Shown: positions 1 through 9,900, counted from the first letter of the stretch. The stretch is DNA of 64,000 bases from Hymenobacter psychrophilus (GCF_900107135.1 NZ_FNOV01000009.1:89140-153139), one strand, 5' to 3'. Numbers and translations: made by a program. Notes: generated by a model from the sequence alone, not told the origin.

Positions 1-121
1 TAGTGAACAGTGGATAGTGAACAGTGGATAGTGAACAGTGGATAGTGAACAGTGGATAGTGAACATGACTCACTATTCACTACTCATTGTTCGTTATTCA
101 CTATAAAAAAACTGTTCACTA
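1..121. repeat. 14-bp tandem repeat with inverted partner
   Basis: The unit TAGTGAACAGTGGA occurs four times in a row (1-56), followed by a partial copy to 64. From 68 to 121 the sequence carries the opposite-strand words (for example ACTGTTCACTA at 111-121, complement of TAGTGAACAGT), so the whole block can fold. It lies directly upstream of the ndk promoter. It belongs to the low-complexity 'word' repeats seen at 30138, 34581, 35252 and 44657. Confidence 0.85.
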
Positions 122-130
122 TAAAACTGT

Positions 131-138
131 TACTTTTG
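131..138 (+). promoter_or_regulatory. -7 promoter element of ndk
   Basis: TACTTTTG matches the Bacteroidota -7 consensus TAnnTTTG exactly and ends 45 bases before the ndk start codon. I see no TTG at the usual -33 distance. Confidence 0.5.
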
Positions 139-183
139 CGGCCGCAAATCTGCATTGACTTTCAAACTACTAAACCCCGCCAT

Positions 184-588
184 ATGGCCACCAACCGCAC
201 CTTCACTATGATTAAGCCTGATGCCGTGCAGGACAACCACATCGGTGGTATCCTCGGCATGATTGAGGCTGCTGGGTTCCGCATCGTGGAGCTTCAGAAA
301 GTGCAGCTGACCCCCGAGCGGGCCGGCCAGTTCTACGAAGTACACAAGGAGCGCCCCTTCTACCAGGATCTGGTGAAGTACATGTCGTCGGGCCCTATCG
401 TAGCCGCCATCCTCGAAAAGGACAACGCGGTTGCCGATTTTCGCACCCTGATTGGCGCTACCAACCCGGCCAACGCCGAAGACGGTACCATCCGGAAGAA
501 GTACGCCAAGAGCATCGAAGCCAACGCCGTACACGGCTCCGACTCCGACGAAAACGCCCAGCTAGAGGGCGAGTTCTACTTCAACTAA
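184..588 (+). CDS. ndk: Nucleoside diphosphate kinase
   Basis: Transfers the gamma phosphate of NTPs to NDPs through a phosphohistidine, balancing nucleotide pools in the cytoplasm. The 134-residue product is standard NDK length. It opens [15 protein letters not shown] with the conserved Lys11, and the active-site histidine is His117 in NAVHGSDS. The frame stays open upstream to a GTG at 52, but that extension is encoded by the tandem repeat, so the ATG at 184 is chosen. It is monocistronic, with its own -7 element and a strong terminator shared with the convergent nucleoside permease. Confidence 0.97.
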   Translation: MATNRTFTMIKPDAVQDNHIGGILGMIEAAGFRIVELQKVQLTPERAGQFYEVHKERPFYQDLVKYMSSGPIVAAILEKDNAVADFRTLIGATNPANAEDGTIRKKYAKSIEANAVHGSDSDENAQLEGEFYFN

Positions 589-685
589 TCACGGATTTTA
601 GCGGATTGCGCGGATTTTGTAGTCGGCGCGGGTGCCTTCGGGTGCCGCCGCAGACGTAGCCGCGAAATTCGTTTCAAATTCATCA

Positions 686-722
686 AAAATCCCGTCTGGC
701 AATGCGCCAGACGGGATTTTTT
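686..722. terminator. Bidirectional rho-independent terminator
   Basis: A 10-bp perfect stem CCCGTCTGGC/GCCAGACGGG (691-700 with 706-715, loop AATGC) is flanked by A and T runs on both sides. It serves ndk on the plus strand and the nucleoside permease on the minus strand. Confidence 0.85.
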
Positions 723-790
723 GTGCAGACCAGTTGCAGTTGTTGGCTTCAAAACGAAGCTGACAGCTAGCAGCTAAAAGCTTAAGAAAA

Positions 791-2080
791 TTATGCTTGT
801 TCAATCGTCAGCAACGGCTCCACGTCTTCCACGTGCTCGTCGACCAGCTCGGGGTTGTGCTTGTGCTTGAAGAGGAAGACGAACAGCACGGCAATCACCA
901 GGGCGTAGGCGGCGAAGGAGAGCCAGATGTTGTGCCAGTCCTTCACGCCGTTGGCGTCGGTGAAGTAGCGCTCAATCACGATGCCGCTAACGGAGCTGCC
1001 CAGCACCGCGCCAAAACCGTTGGTCATCATCATGAACAAACCCTGAGCGCTGGCCCGGATGGAAGGCGTGGTCTGGGTTTCGACGAACAGCGAGCCGGAG
1101 ATATTGAAAAAGTCGAAGGCCATGCCGTACACGATGCACGAGAGGATAATCATCCAGAGGCCCGAGCCCGGGTCGCCGAAGGCAAACAGACCGAAGCGCA
1201 GTACCCAGGCCACCATGCTGAAAAACATAACCTGCTTGATGCCGAAACGGCGCAAAAAGAACGGAATGGCCAAGATGAAGAGCGTTTCCGAAATCTGAGA
1301 AATCGACATGATGATGGCCGGGTACTTCACGGCCAGCGTGTCTTGGAAGGCCGGCACCTTGTCGAAATCGTGCAGGAAGGTGTCGCCGTAGGCGTTGGTG
1401 AGCTGCAGGGCCGCGCCCAGCAGCAGCGCGAACAGGAAGAAGACGAGCATTTTGGGGTCGCGCAGCAGGGCAAACGACTTCAGGCCCAGCGCATCGACCA
1501 CCGAGCGGCCCGGCGTATTTTTGGAAAGCGGCGGGCATTTAGGTAGCGTAAACGAGTAGAAGCCTAGTAGGAAAGCCGCGCCGGCCGCCACGTAGAACTG
1601 GCTGGCCGACTTTTCGAAACCCAGCAGACTCACCGTCCACATGGCCACAATGAAGCCGATGGTGCCCCAGACCCGGATGGGCGGGTAGTCCTTCACCACA
1701 TCGAGGCCCTCGCGCTTGAGCACCGAGTACGACACGGCAATCGACAGCGCCAGCGTGGGCATGTAGAAAATCATGTTCAGCAGAATCACCCAGAAAAACG
1801 TGCTGGGGTCGGTTACCAGCGGCACGGTGCATAGCACTACAGCGCCCAGCAGGTGCAGCACGCCGTAGAGTTTTTCGGCGTTGATGTACTTATCGGCCAC
1901 GATGCCCATGAGCGAGGGCATGAAGATGGACGCAATGCCCATGGTCGAGAAAATAGCCCCAAACTCCGAGCCCGACCACTCTTTCGTCTGAAACCAGTAC
2001 GCCCCGATGGTAATCAGCCACGAGCCCCAGATAAAAAACTGTAGGAAACTCAGAATAATGAGACGCAGCTTGGTGCTCAT
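791..2080 (-). CDS. Nucleoside permease, NupG/XapB-type MFS transporter
   Basis: Inner-membrane nucleoside:proton symporter by family (NHS family of the MFS). The 429 residues give about 12 hydrophobic segments. The start MSTKLRLIILSFLQFFIWGS and the internal PPIRVWGTIGFIVA are typical of NupG-like permeases. An acidic tail (VDEHVEDVEP) is predicted to be cytoplasmic. A TATATTTG promoter element lies about 100 bp upstream. Convergent with ndk, and both act on nucleosides or nucleotides, though they are not co-transcribed. Exact substrate range is not readable from sequence. Confidence 0.88.
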   Translation of the reverse strand: MSTKLRLIILSFLQFFIWGSWLITIGAYWFQTKEWSGSEFGAIFSTMGIASIFMPSLMGIVADKYINAEKLYGVLHLLGAVVLCTVPLVTDPSTFFWVILLNMIFYMPTLALSIAVSYSVLKREGLDVVKDYPPIRVWGTIGFIVAMWTVSLLGFEKSASQFYVAAGAAFLLGFYSFTLPKCPPLSKNTPGRSVVDALGLKSFALLRDPKMLVFFLFALLLGAALQLTNAYGDTFLHDFDKVPAFQDTLAVKYPAIIMSISQISETLFILAIPFFLRRFGIKQVMFFSMVAWVLRFGLFAFGDPGSGLWMIILSCIVYGMAFDFFNISGSLFVETQTTPSIRASAQGLFMMMTNGFGAVLGSSVSGIVIERYFTDANGVKDWHNIWLSFAAYALVIAVLFVFLFKHKHNPELVDEHVEDVEPLLTIEQA

Positions 2081-2177
2081 GCCGGGGGTAGGTTGAAGGG
2101 TGGGAAGGGCCGTTGCCGAAGACGCAAAAAGATGTTGGCCGGCCGGCTGGCCCGGGGGTGGGGACGGGTTTAGCCTT

Positions 2178-2185
2178 CAAATATA
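2178..2185 (-). promoter_or_regulatory. -7 promoter element of the nucleoside permease
   Basis: CAAATATA on the plus strand reads TATATTTG on the minus strand, an exact TAnnTTTG match, about 97 bases from the ATG at 2080. No clear -33 TTG. The rest of 2081-2352 holds nothing I recognise. Confidence 0.45.
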
Positions 2186-2352
2186 AGTAAAGTTGTCAGT
2201 GGTTAGGCTCCTGCTGGCCGGGTTTGCCAGCGGCGCTCCGCCCGCTGCCAACTGGCCCACCGCCGCCGTTCGGGCCAAAGCCCTGCGGTGCCCGCTCAAT
2301 CCGCTTGGCCCGCTGCCGGTGGTCGGATGGGTTGCGGCACCGGCGCAAGGCG

Positions 2353-2745
2353 CTAAAGAATGGAAAGCGGATTATTGACGGCCCGCATGCGATGCTCGAA
2401 AACGTGGGCAATGCTGCCGGCGCGCAGCTTGGCCTCCTGAGCTATCGGACCGGCAAACAGCGCATCGACGGTGCGGCAAAACAGGTGCAGCCACTGCTGG
2501 AAATGGCCGCTGCCGATTGGTAGCGGGATGTGCCTGGCGAAGGGCTGGCCGCGGTAGCGGTTGGTATGCAGCAGCAGCCCGCTCCAGAAATCGTACATGC
2601 GCGGCAGGTGGGCCGCCCAGTTTACATGGGCCACGTCGTTGAAAACGGGGCTCAGCAACGGGTCGGCATTCACGCGGTCGTAGAAACTATCAACCAGCGC
2701 CCTGATGTCGGCTTCGGTCTGGATATCGGGCAAAACAGCGGACAT
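2353..2745 (-). CDS. Group III truncated haemoglobin
   Basis: Small haem-binding globin (2-on-2 fold), 130 residues, usual length for TrHb3. Family hallmarks are visible: FYDRVNADPLLSPVF near the N terminus, the haem-pocket segment YDFWSGLLL, and the proximal-histidine region HFQQWLHLFCRTVD. Such proteins are linked to oxygen, NO or peroxide handling, but the physiological ligand here is unknown. A TATCTTTA element (minus strand, 2794-2787) matches the -7 consensus at 7 of 8 positions. Monocistronic. Confidence 0.9.
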   Translation of the reverse strand: MSAVLPDIQTEADIRALVDSFYDRVNADPLLSPVFNDVAHVNWAAHLPRMYDFWSGLLLHTNRYRGQPFARHIPLPIGSGHFQQWLHLFCRTVDALFAGPIAQEAKLRAGSIAHVFEHRMRAVNNPLSIL

Positions 2746-2891
2746 AAGCGTAGGGAAAGCAACGAAAGAAGAAGACCGAGGCTACTTAAAGATAACCCAT
2801 CGAGCCCAAACACTGCTTTTGGTTGATATAGATACTGGCGCCTGGTAAACACCAACCGGCGTGTGATGCGGCCACGATACCAAGCCAATCA

Positions 2892-2931
2892 AAAAAGCCC
2901 GTCATCCTAAATAAAGGATGACGGGCTTTTT
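2892..2931 (-). terminator. Terminator of the Old Yellow Enzyme gene
   Basis: A 17-bp perfect stem (AAAAAGCCCGTCATCCT, 2892-2908, with 2915-2931) around a 6-base loop. Read leftwards it ends in a T run just after the stop codon at 2948. Confidence 0.85.
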
Positions 2932-2947
2932 CAAGCGTTAAGTCTGG

Positions 2948-4057
2948 TTATGCCGATTGTTGCGCTTCGGCCAGGGCCGGGTAGTCGGTGTAACCGATGT
3001 GGAAGCCCTCGGGGGCGGGGGCGTAGTAGGTTGCCTGGTCGCCCTCGGCCAGCTTGGCACCGGCTTCCATGCGCTCGGGCAGGTCGGGGTTGCTGATGAA
3101 GGGACGGCCAAATGCTACGAGGTCGGCGCGGCCCTTCTGCAGCTCGGCTTCGGCCTTGGCGGCGTCGTACTCGCTGCTCAGGATAAACGTGTTGGTGAAG
3201 GCGCGGCGCATTAGCCCCACGGTATCGGCCGAAGCGGCTGGCGCTTTAATGGTTTCGGGGTTGATGAGGTGCAGGTACACCAGGTTGCGGCGCTGCAGCT
3301 CGGTGGCCAGGTACTCGTAAAAGTCGTTGACGCCCTCGTAGGCGCCCATATCGTTGAACGTGCCCCAGGGCGAGAGCCGGATGCCGGTGCGCTCGGCCCC
3401 GATGGCCGCTATTGTGGCGTCGGCCACTTCCAGCACAAAACGGGCGCGGTTTTCGGGCGAGCCGCCGTACTCGTCGGTGCGCTGGTTGGTGTTGGGGTTG
3501 AGGAATTGCTCCAGCAGGTAGCCGTTGGCGGCATGTAGCTCCACGCCATCGAAACCGGCCTCCACGGCCAGCTTGGCGGCCTTGGCGAAATCCTGAATTA
3601 CCTGCTTTACCTCGGCCGTCGTCAGGGCGCGGGGCTCGGGATGGGGCTGCATCTGCTGCTGGTCGGTCCACATCTCGCCGCCGGCCTTTACGGCCGAGGG
3701 GGCTACTATTTCTGCGCCCTCGGGCAGGTTGAGGGGATGGCCAATGCGGCCGCAGTGCATAAACTGCACGAAAATACGGCCCTCGCGGGCGTGTACCGCA
3801 TCGGTTACCAGCTTCCACCCCGCCACCTGCGCATCGTTAAACAGACCCGGAATGCGGGCGTAGCCCAGACCATCGGCGTTTGGGGCCGTGCCCTCAACAA
3901 TGATGAGGCCGGCCGAAGCGCGCTGGGCGTAGTACTCGGCTACCAGCGGGCCGGGCACGTTGCCCAGCGAGCGGGCGCGCGTCATGGGGGCCATCACTAC
4001 TTTATTGCGGAGGGTAATCGGGCCGAGCTGGGCAGAGGAAAAAAGCAAGTCAGACAT
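2948..4057 (-). CDS. Old Yellow Enzyme family alkene reductase (NemA-like)
   Basis: FMN-dependent ene-reductase that uses NAD(P)H to reduce activated alkenes or nitro compounds such as N-ethylmaleimide. It is a TIM barrel of 369 residues, close to NemA length. Visible motifs are VVMAPMTRARS (FMN site), HCGRIGHP, and the catalytic GVELHAANGYLLEQFL with His175, Asn178 and Tyr180, then SPENRARF. The ATG at 4057 is preferred over an in-frame TTG three codons upstream. Monocistronic with a strong terminator. A role in electrophile stress is inferred from the family. Confidence 0.93.
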   Translation of the reverse strand: MSDLLFSSAQLGPITLRNKVVMAPMTRARSLGNVPGPLVAEYYAQRASAGLIIVEGTAPNADGLGYARIPGLFNDAQVAGWKLVTDAVHAREGRIFVQFMHCGRIGHPLNLPEGAEIVAPSAVKAGGEMWTDQQQMQPHPEPRALTTAEVKQVIQDFAKAAKLAVEAGFDGVELHAANGYLLEQFLNPNTNQRTDEYGGSPENRARFVLEVADATIAAIGAERTGIRLSPWGTFNDMGAYEGVNDFYEYLATELQRRNLVYLHLINPETIKAPAASADTVGLMRRAFTNTFILSSEYDAAKAEAELQKGRADLVAFGRPFISNPDLPERMEAGAKLAEGDQATYYAPAPEGFHIGYTDYPALAEAQQSA

Positions 4058-4150
4058 TGAATTCAAAATGATGTAGATACATTGGTTGTTCCTTAAGCAT
4101 ATCTGCCCGCAAAAGGTTTGCTGTCCTGAGAAAAAAACTGACGGCGAGCC

Positions 4151-4184
4151 ATAAAAAAACCCTCCGCCCCAAATGGAGCGGAGG
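4151..4184 (-). terminator. Terminator of the superoxide dismutase gene
   Basis: The stem CCTCCGC..GCGGAGG (4161-4184), with one mismatch near the loop, is followed on the minus strand by a run of seven T (4160 down to 4154). Confidence 0.75.
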
Positions 4185-4262
4185 ATTTAGCGGTGCGTTA
4201 TCTGTTCAGAAAATAGAAGCTGTTCAGACCAAAATCCGAAGAACAGGCAACAAAAAACAAGG

Positions 4263-4868
4263 TTAGGCGGCCTGGAAACGCTTGTTCACCTCATCCCAGT
4301 TGATGAGGTTGTAGAACGCGGCCACGTAGTCGGGGCGCTTGTTCTGGTACTTAAGGTAATAGGCATGCTCCCACACGTCGAGGCCCAGTACGGGGGTGCC
4401 TTTGCAGCCGGCGTCGGGCATGAGCGGGTTGTCCTGGTTGGGCGTCGAGCAAATGGTCAGCGAACCATCGGCTTGCTTGCAGAGCCAGGCCCAGCCCGAG
4501 CCGAAGCGCGTGCCGGCGGCCTTGGTAAATTCTTCCTTGAACTTCTCGTAGCTGCCAAACGACTTGGTAATGGCCTCGGCCACGGCACCGGTCGGCTCGC
4601 CGCCGCCCTTGGGGCTCAGCACCTGCCAGAACATGGAGTGGTTCCAGTGGCCACCGCCGTTGTTGCGCACGGCTGTAGGGGCGGCGGCAATGTTGTGCAT
4701 CAGCTCGTCGAGGCTTTTACCTTCCATATCAGTGCCGGCAATGGCATTGTTGAGGTTGGTAACGTAGGCCTGGTGGTGCTTGTCGTGGTGAATCTGCATG
4801 GTTTGCGCATCAATGTGCGGCTCCAGTGCGTCGAAGGCGTAGGGTAGGGCGGGCAGTTCGAAAGCCAT
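4263..4868 (-). CDS. sodA/sodB: Superoxide dismutase, Fe/Mn family
   Basis: Dismutates superoxide to peroxide and oxygen. The 201 residues match the family. Metal ligands are visible as His27 ([13 protein letters not shown]), His77 ([11 protein letters not shown]), Asp164 and His168 ([10 protein letters not shown]). The [11 protein letters not shown] context and the GTRFGSGW segment are usual. Iron versus manganese preference cannot be told securely by eye. Monocistronic, with a clear terminator. It has no export signal, so it is cytoplasmic. Confidence 0.96.
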   Translation of the reverse strand: MAFELPALPYAFDALEPHIDAQTMQIHHDKHHQAYVTNLNNAIAGTDMEGKSLDELMHNIAAAPTAVRNNGGGHWNHSMFWQVLSPKGGGEPTGAVAEAITKSFGSYEKFKEEFTKAAGTRFGSGWAWLCKQADGSLTICSTPNQDNPLMPDAGCKGTPVLGLDVWEHAYYLKYQNKRPDYVAAFYNLINWDEVNKRFQAA

Positions 4869-4917
4869 AATAGAAAGGGGTTAAGCGTTGAGGTTTGGTA
4901 TGAAACAGAGCGTATTC

Positions 4918-5016
4918 TGTCCTGCTGAACGGCGCGAAGAATCCCGCGGGCAGTGGTACTTCTACCGTCGGAAGTTACTTTGGCCCGCGAGATTCTTCGC
5001 GCTGCTCAGCAGGACA
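4918..5016. repeat. Long intergenic palindrome (hairpin family)
   Basis: Arms 4918-4951 and 4983-5016 are 34 bases each and pair with few mismatches. The left arm begins TGTCCTGCTGAACGGCGCGA. The 31-base spacer resembles that of the copy at 42340-42465 (both contain GTCGGAA and end CTTTG). Lies between sod and tadA. Confidence 0.85.
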
Positions 5017-5086
5017 GGTGGTCTATTACTACCCATATACAACCCCGGCGCGGGTGCCAGGGTTACGGTGCAGGGCTAAAAGTAGC

Positions 5087-5533
5087 CTATTTCCGCTTCC
5101 GGGCGAAAAACTCCCGCATCAACTCTTCGCTTTCGGCAGCCAGCACACCACTCACTACTTCAGCCCTGGGGTGCAGCAGCCGGCCATGGCGGCGGTAGCC
5201 AAACTTGGGCTCGGCGGCCCCAAATACCACCCGCCGCACCTGGGCCCAGGCGCTGGCTCCGGCGCACATCACGCAGGGCTCTACGGTTACGTACAGGATG
5301 CACTCCTGCAGGTATTTATTGCCCAAATGATTGGCCGCCGCCGTAATTGCCAGCATCTCGGCGTGCGCCGTCACGTCCTGGAGCCGCTCGGTCTGGTTGT
5401 AGGCGCGGGCGATAATACGGTTGTCGAGCACGACCACGGCCCCAATCGGAATTTCGTCCTCGGCCAGTGCGTAGCGCGCCTGCTTCAGCGCCTCCCGCAT
5501 ATACTGCTCGTCGGAATACAGGGAAAGGGGCAT
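5087..5533 (-). CDS. tadA: tRNA-specific adenosine deaminase
   Basis: Deaminates A34 of tRNA-Arg(ACG) to inosine for wobble decoding. The 148 residues form a cytidine-deaminase-fold protein. The zinc and catalytic motifs are HAE (His57, Glu59) and PCVMC (Cys87, Cys90). RRVVFGAAEPKFG matches TadA rather than a free cytosine deaminase. A basic ARKRK tail ends it. Transcribed alone on the minus strand. Confidence 0.92.
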   Translation of the reverse strand: MPLSLYSDEQYMREALKQARYALAEDEIPIGAVVVLDNRIIARAYNQTERLQDVTAHAEMLAITAAANHLGNKYLQECILYVTVEPCVMCAGASAWAQVRRVVFGAAEPKFGYRRHGRLLHPRAEVVSGVLAAESEELMREFFARKRK

Positions 5534-5632
5534 GATGCGGACTTCGGGTTAACTTTTAGGGCTTCGGTGATGTGGATAACTGCAAGCGCGAGGATGGCAG
5601 AAGGCTGATAGCCAACACACAAGCCCTGGTGT

Positions 5633-6202
5633 TTACTTCATCACAATGCTCTTCATAGCGGCCTGGGCAACGGGCTGCCATTTGGACTGCTCGCTGGCGG
5701 GGGCATCAAAAGTGAAGACGTACAGCTGCTCGCCCTCGATGGCGTACTGCACCAGCTGGTACTTGCGGATAGGGGCCAGGTTACCGCCGCCCCGGCGGTT
5801 GTCGGCCACCGTCGACACGAACTCCAGCACCACGAAGTCGCGCTTGTTGATGGTCTGGATGTCTTCGCGCAGGAACTGCACCTTGCCGTACATGTTCTGG
5901 ATGCTGGCCTTATAAATCTTGAGCAGCATGGCGTAGTCGCGGTTGCTGAAATTGGTGGGCTTTTGGCTGACGCTCAGGCCTACCTGGCCGCTGGGGCTGG
6001 TGAAAACGGCCAGCGGCCGGCGCTGGGCCGGATACTTGGCGGCAATGCCATCGTCGGGCAGGGGCGCAAAACCGTCGGGCACGCCCATCGTCAGGTTTTT
6101 GGCGATGGTGGTTTTTTGGAGACCCGGACCGGCAAAGGCCAGCAGCCCGAGCAACAACCCGAGCAGCTGCACAAAGCGAAAAAAACGCGAAACAGAGTTC
6201 AT
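5633..6202 (-). CDS. Secreted protein of unknown function, PsbP/DcrB-like
   Basis: 189 residues starting with a hydrophobic signal segment (LLGLLLGLLAFAGPG). The remainder alternates short beta-rich stretches and includes MGVPDGFAPLPDDG and KYQLVQYAIEGEQLYVFTFDAP. This layout recalls the DcrB/PsbP-like fold of small periplasmic proteins, an impression rather than a match. No catalytic motif is seen. The terminator of the next gene upstream (6326-6787) lies between them, so it is probably transcribed separately. Confidence 0.7.
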   Translation of the reverse strand: MNSVSRFFRFVQLLGLLLGLLAFAGPGLQKTTIAKNLTMGVPDGFAPLPDDGIAAKYPAQRRPLAVFTSPSGQVGLSVSQKPTNFSNRDYAMLLKIYKASIQNMYGKVQFLREDIQTINKRDFVVLEFVSTVADNRRGGGNLAPIRKYQLVQYAIEGEQLYVFTFDAPASEQSKWQPVAQAAMKSIVMK

Positions 6203-6241
6203 GGCAAAAGAAGAAATGAGGCCAGCCCTACAAGGCCCACC

Positions 6242-6279
6242 GAAAAAGCAAAGCTCCGAAGCCCAAACGACTTCGGAGC
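6242..6279 (-). terminator. Terminator of the 6326-6787 gene
   Basis: A 9-bp stem GCTCCGAAG/CTTCGGAGC (6253-6261 with 6271-6279), followed on the minus strand by TTTGCTTTTT. Confidence 0.75.
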
Positions 6280-6325
6280 CAAAAACAGTTGCCCGGCCCG
6301 CCAGAGAGACGGGCCGCCTAAGCCA

Positions 6326-6787
6326 TTAGCGCCGCTTTTTGCGGGCTGCGGGCGCAGCGGGGTACTTTACCATCACCTTTTTCCAGTACACATAATTGCC
6401 GGTTTTGGCCTCTACCAGGTAAGTGCCGGCCGGAATGCGGCCCAGGTCCACGGGCGCGCCGGTGTTGTTCTGCGGGTCGAGCGGAGTCGAATAGATGGCC
6501 TGCTTCTTATAGTTGGTCATCGTAAGCGTACCGGGTTGGGTGAACTGCTGGGTGAAGCTGAGCATGATGCTCTTGCCCCCCGAGGCCGGAAAAATATCAA
6601 TGCCCGACAGCGTTTCCACCCGCCTGATCGGCCCATCGAGCACGAGCGGCTCCGCATCGGTTTTGGTCTTTACCTCGGTGCCATTGGCAGCCTTGGTTTT
6701 AGTCTTGATTTTGGTCGCCGTCTGGGCCTGGGCGGCCGAGAAGGAAAGCAGCGTGGCCGATAAGGCGAGCAGAGCGGAGAATTTCAT
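6326..6787 (-). CDS. Secreted hypothetical protein with beta-sandwich-like C-terminal part
   Basis: 153 residues. The N terminus MKFSALLALSATLLSFSAAQAQ is a clear signal peptide with cleavage after AQA. A Lys/Thr-rich linker follows (TKIKTKTKAANGTEVKTKT). Then comes a segment with LTMTNYKKQAIYSTPLDPQN and IPAGTYLVEAKTGNYVYWKKVMVKY, which looks like the beta-sandwich of T9SS sorting-type domains. It ends in RKKRR rather than a usual sorting-domain end. Envelope location likely; function unknown. Confidence 0.72.
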   Translation of the reverse strand: MKFSALLALSATLLSFSAAQAQTATKIKTKTKAANGTEVKTKTDAEPLVLDGPIRRVETLSGIDIFPASGGKSIMLSFTQQFTQPGTLTMTNYKKQAIYSTPLDPQNNTGAPVDLGRIPAGTYLVEAKTGNYVYWKKVMVKYPAAPAARKKRR

Positions 6788-6875
6788 ATCGGAGGGAGAA
6801 AGCAGAAAGTCGGAAAAAGTTGTGCTGCCCTTCCCTTTACAGAAGTCAGGCCAACTATGTTGGCCGCCGCAAAAT

Positions 6876-6987
6876 GTAGCACGAAAGTCCGTTTCGCGAC
6901 GAGCGAAGCGAGTTCCTGCGCGTCAGGTTCAACTGACCCGGTATCAGATAATCGCTTAGCCCGTCGCGAAACGGACTTTCGCGCTAC
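6876..6987. repeat. Long intergenic palindrome
   Basis: Arms 6876-6901 and 6962-6987, 26 bases each (GTAGCACGAAAGTCCGTTTC...). A 22-base stretch at 6891-6912 recurs on the opposite strand at 39291-39312. The right arm ends 10 bases from the stop codon of the permease-peptidase gene, so it may act as its terminator. Confidence 0.8.
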
Positions 6988-6996
6988 GCGGCAGGA

Positions 6997-9900
6997 CTAC
7001 TTCTCCACCGTCACCGTTTTCAGGTTATCGTCCGGGGTGCGGTCGATGAGCAGGTTGTAGGGGTCGATGCCGGCTTTCTCGGGCTTTTCGGGCACGATGA
7101 CGCTCAGGCGGGTGATGCCGGGGCGGAAACGGCGCTTCTGGCGGTACAGGGATACGTCCTGCCATTGGCCGTTGATTTTCCGGCGGGTCAGGACGCCCAC
7201 GTCAATCAGGTAGTTCATCTGCTTGGCCGGGGTTTCGTTGCCCAGGCTGTCGGCGTACACCTTTTTGGCGCTGAGTACCATATCTACCCGGTAGCGGCCG
7301 TCGGGCAGCTTGCGGGCGGTTACGGAATCGGCCTTGTTCTCGTAGAGGGCAATGCGCTCGAACATATCCGTGAGCAGGTACTGCAACGAATCGGGCGTTA
7401 CCTGGCGGAACTCGCGCAGCAGGTCCAGCGAGGTGGTGTAGGGTGGCTGCTGGAACTTCACCTTGTTCAGGTAGGCTGATAGCGCCTGGTTTACCTTGGC
7501 TTCGCCGAGGTAGTCGGCCAGGGCGTACATCACCACCGAGCCCTTGCGGTAATGGATGTACTGCTGGTTTTCGACGCGGTAGAGGGGCTGCTCGGCTACG
7601 CGCTCGGTGCTGCGGCCGCGCAGGTAAGTGTCAAGCTCGTACTTGAGGAACTTGCGCATGCGCTCGGGTCCGTACTTCTGCTTCATCACCATCAGGGCCG
7701 AGTACTGCGAGAGGGTTTCCGACATGAGCGTACCGCCCTGGGCCGCCGCCCCAATCACCTGGTGGGCCCACCACTGGTGCGCCACCTCGTGGGCCGTCAC
7801 GTAGTAGGGGTAGTCCACGTCTTTGGGGTTGGCAGTGTCCACTTTGGCAATGAAGCCGATGTTTTCCGAGAACGGAATGGTGTTCGGGAACGACTGGGCG
7901 AAGGCCGAGTAGCCCGGGAACTCCACGATGCGCACCTGCCGGTGCTGGTAGAGTCCAAAGTTTTTGGTGTAGTAGGTGAGGGCGTCCTGCACGCCGCGCA
8001 CCATGCGGCCCAGGTTGTACTCGTGACCGGGCTGGTAGTAAATCGTGATGTCCACGCCCTGCCACTTGGCGTGGCGCTCGGCGTAGCGGGCTGACTGGAA
8101 CGAGTAGAAGTCCAGGATGGGCGCATCCATGGCGTAGCGGAAGTAGCGGCGGCCGTTTTCGGTCCACTCCTTTTGCAGGTAGCCGGGGGCCAGGGCCAGC
8201 TGGTCGGGCACGGTGCTCACGGTGGCGGCGAAGCGCACCCAGTCGGCATCGGAGGCAATGTAGGTATTGGCGCGGGCGGTGGTGTCTTCGAGGCGAGCCA
8301 TGCGCAGCTTGGGCTTGAGGCCGAACTTCTTGCGGGCGCTTTCCTCGCCTATTTCCGCATCGGTATTGTAGCCGAGGTGGGGCAGGGTGCCGTTGTTGAC
8401 GAACGTGCCGTTGGCCACGATGCCGGTGCGCCGGGTTTGCTGCTCAAAGCCGGGGGCATCATAGTACAAATCGAACGTGAGCGGCAGCGAGTCGCCGGGG
8501 GCCAGGGACTGAGGCAGGTGCTGCACGTAGAAGCCCAGCGCGGAATCGGCCAGCACGGCGGTGGTCCCGCCCGCCCCGAGCTGCATTTTGCGGATGCGCA
8601 CGTCTTCGTTGGAGGGCAGGTTCAGAATCACGGTGTCGATGGGCTGGCCCGTTTTGTTGCGCAGCCAGTACTGGCCCCGCACGTGCGCTTCCTGCTGCTC
8701 CGGGAACAGGTCGACCTGCACATCCACGGCCACAATGCGGGGTTGCAGCGTGTGGCGGAAACGGCCGTATTTCTGCTCGTAATCGACGGTGAGCTGCTGG
8801 CGGGCCTTGCTGCCGCGGTAGGTGTTGAGCACGTTGGTGTTATAGAAAATCCAGCTGCCCACGGCCGCGAAGCCCAGCAGCGCCACCAGCAGGGCCGCCC
8901 GGGCCGGACCGGTAAAGCGGCGACCGGCCAGCTCGCGGCGGGTGCTCCAGTCGGTTTCCGAGCCGCGTACCCACAGCAGGTTGGCCACAACGGCCAGGGC
9001 CACGGCCAGCAACGCCCAGTAGAGCTTGAACCAGAGGTAGGGCCCCACGAAGTGGCCGAAGCCGTTCATGTCGGAGTAGCGGATGCCCGAATCAGCCCCG
9101 AAAAGCAGCAGGTTGTGCTCCAGGCCCAGCTGCCCGGCGAAAATCGTGAACACGTAGTAGAGCACCATCACGAAGTGGCCCAGGTACTTGTGGTTGACCA
9201 CCACGTGCACCACGATGGCCAGCACCACTATCAGCCAGTAATCCACCAGCTTCAGCCCGAACAGCCAGCGCAGGTACAGCCCGATTTCGAGGTGGGTGTA
9301 GCCCGACACGAGCTGGGTGCCGATGCCGAATACCATCACGATGAGCAGCAGCACTACCGGCACCAGCAGCAGGGCCGTGAGCTTGCTGGCAAACGGCACC
9401 CAGTTGGGAATGGGCAGCGCGTCGTGCATCTGGTGGAGGCGGGCGTCGCGCTCCTTCCACACCAGCTCGCCGGCGTAAAACGTCACGATGGCCAGCACAA
9501 ACAGCGAGAACGAGCCCGATAGGATTTCAATCACCTGGGCCGTAATCGGGAAGGTGGTCGTGTCGTAAATCTTACCAATTTGCAAAGCCGCCGCCAGCAG
9601 AAACGCCAGCCCGGCCGCCACAATGGCGATGAAGTAGGGGCTGCGCAGCACGTCGCGCAGGCCCAGCCAGGTCAGGCGCAAATACTGGCGGAAGTACTGG
9701 GCAAAGCCGAAGTGCTGGTCTACGGGCGGCAGCAGCACTGGGGCGGCCGGGGCCACCACCACGCCGGGCGCGGGCTGGGGCCGGCTGCGCTTGGCGCTGC
9801 CGGTGGCGCCCTGCTCGAAGCGGAAGCGCACGTAACAGAAGCCCAGCAGCAGCAAGCCCACGCCCATCCAGAGCAGCCGGTTGAGACCCAGCAGCCCGGT

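Noticed and set aside
598..804. Short minus-strand frame between ndk and the nucleoside permease
   Set aside because: It runs through the bidirectional terminator and has no protein-like pattern.
8173..9522. A long plus-strand open frame opposite the ABC permease-peptidase gene
   Set aside because: It is a GC-rich antisense shadow. Its translation is rich in Gly, Gln, His and Val with no family features, while the minus strand shows intact permease and peptidase motifs.
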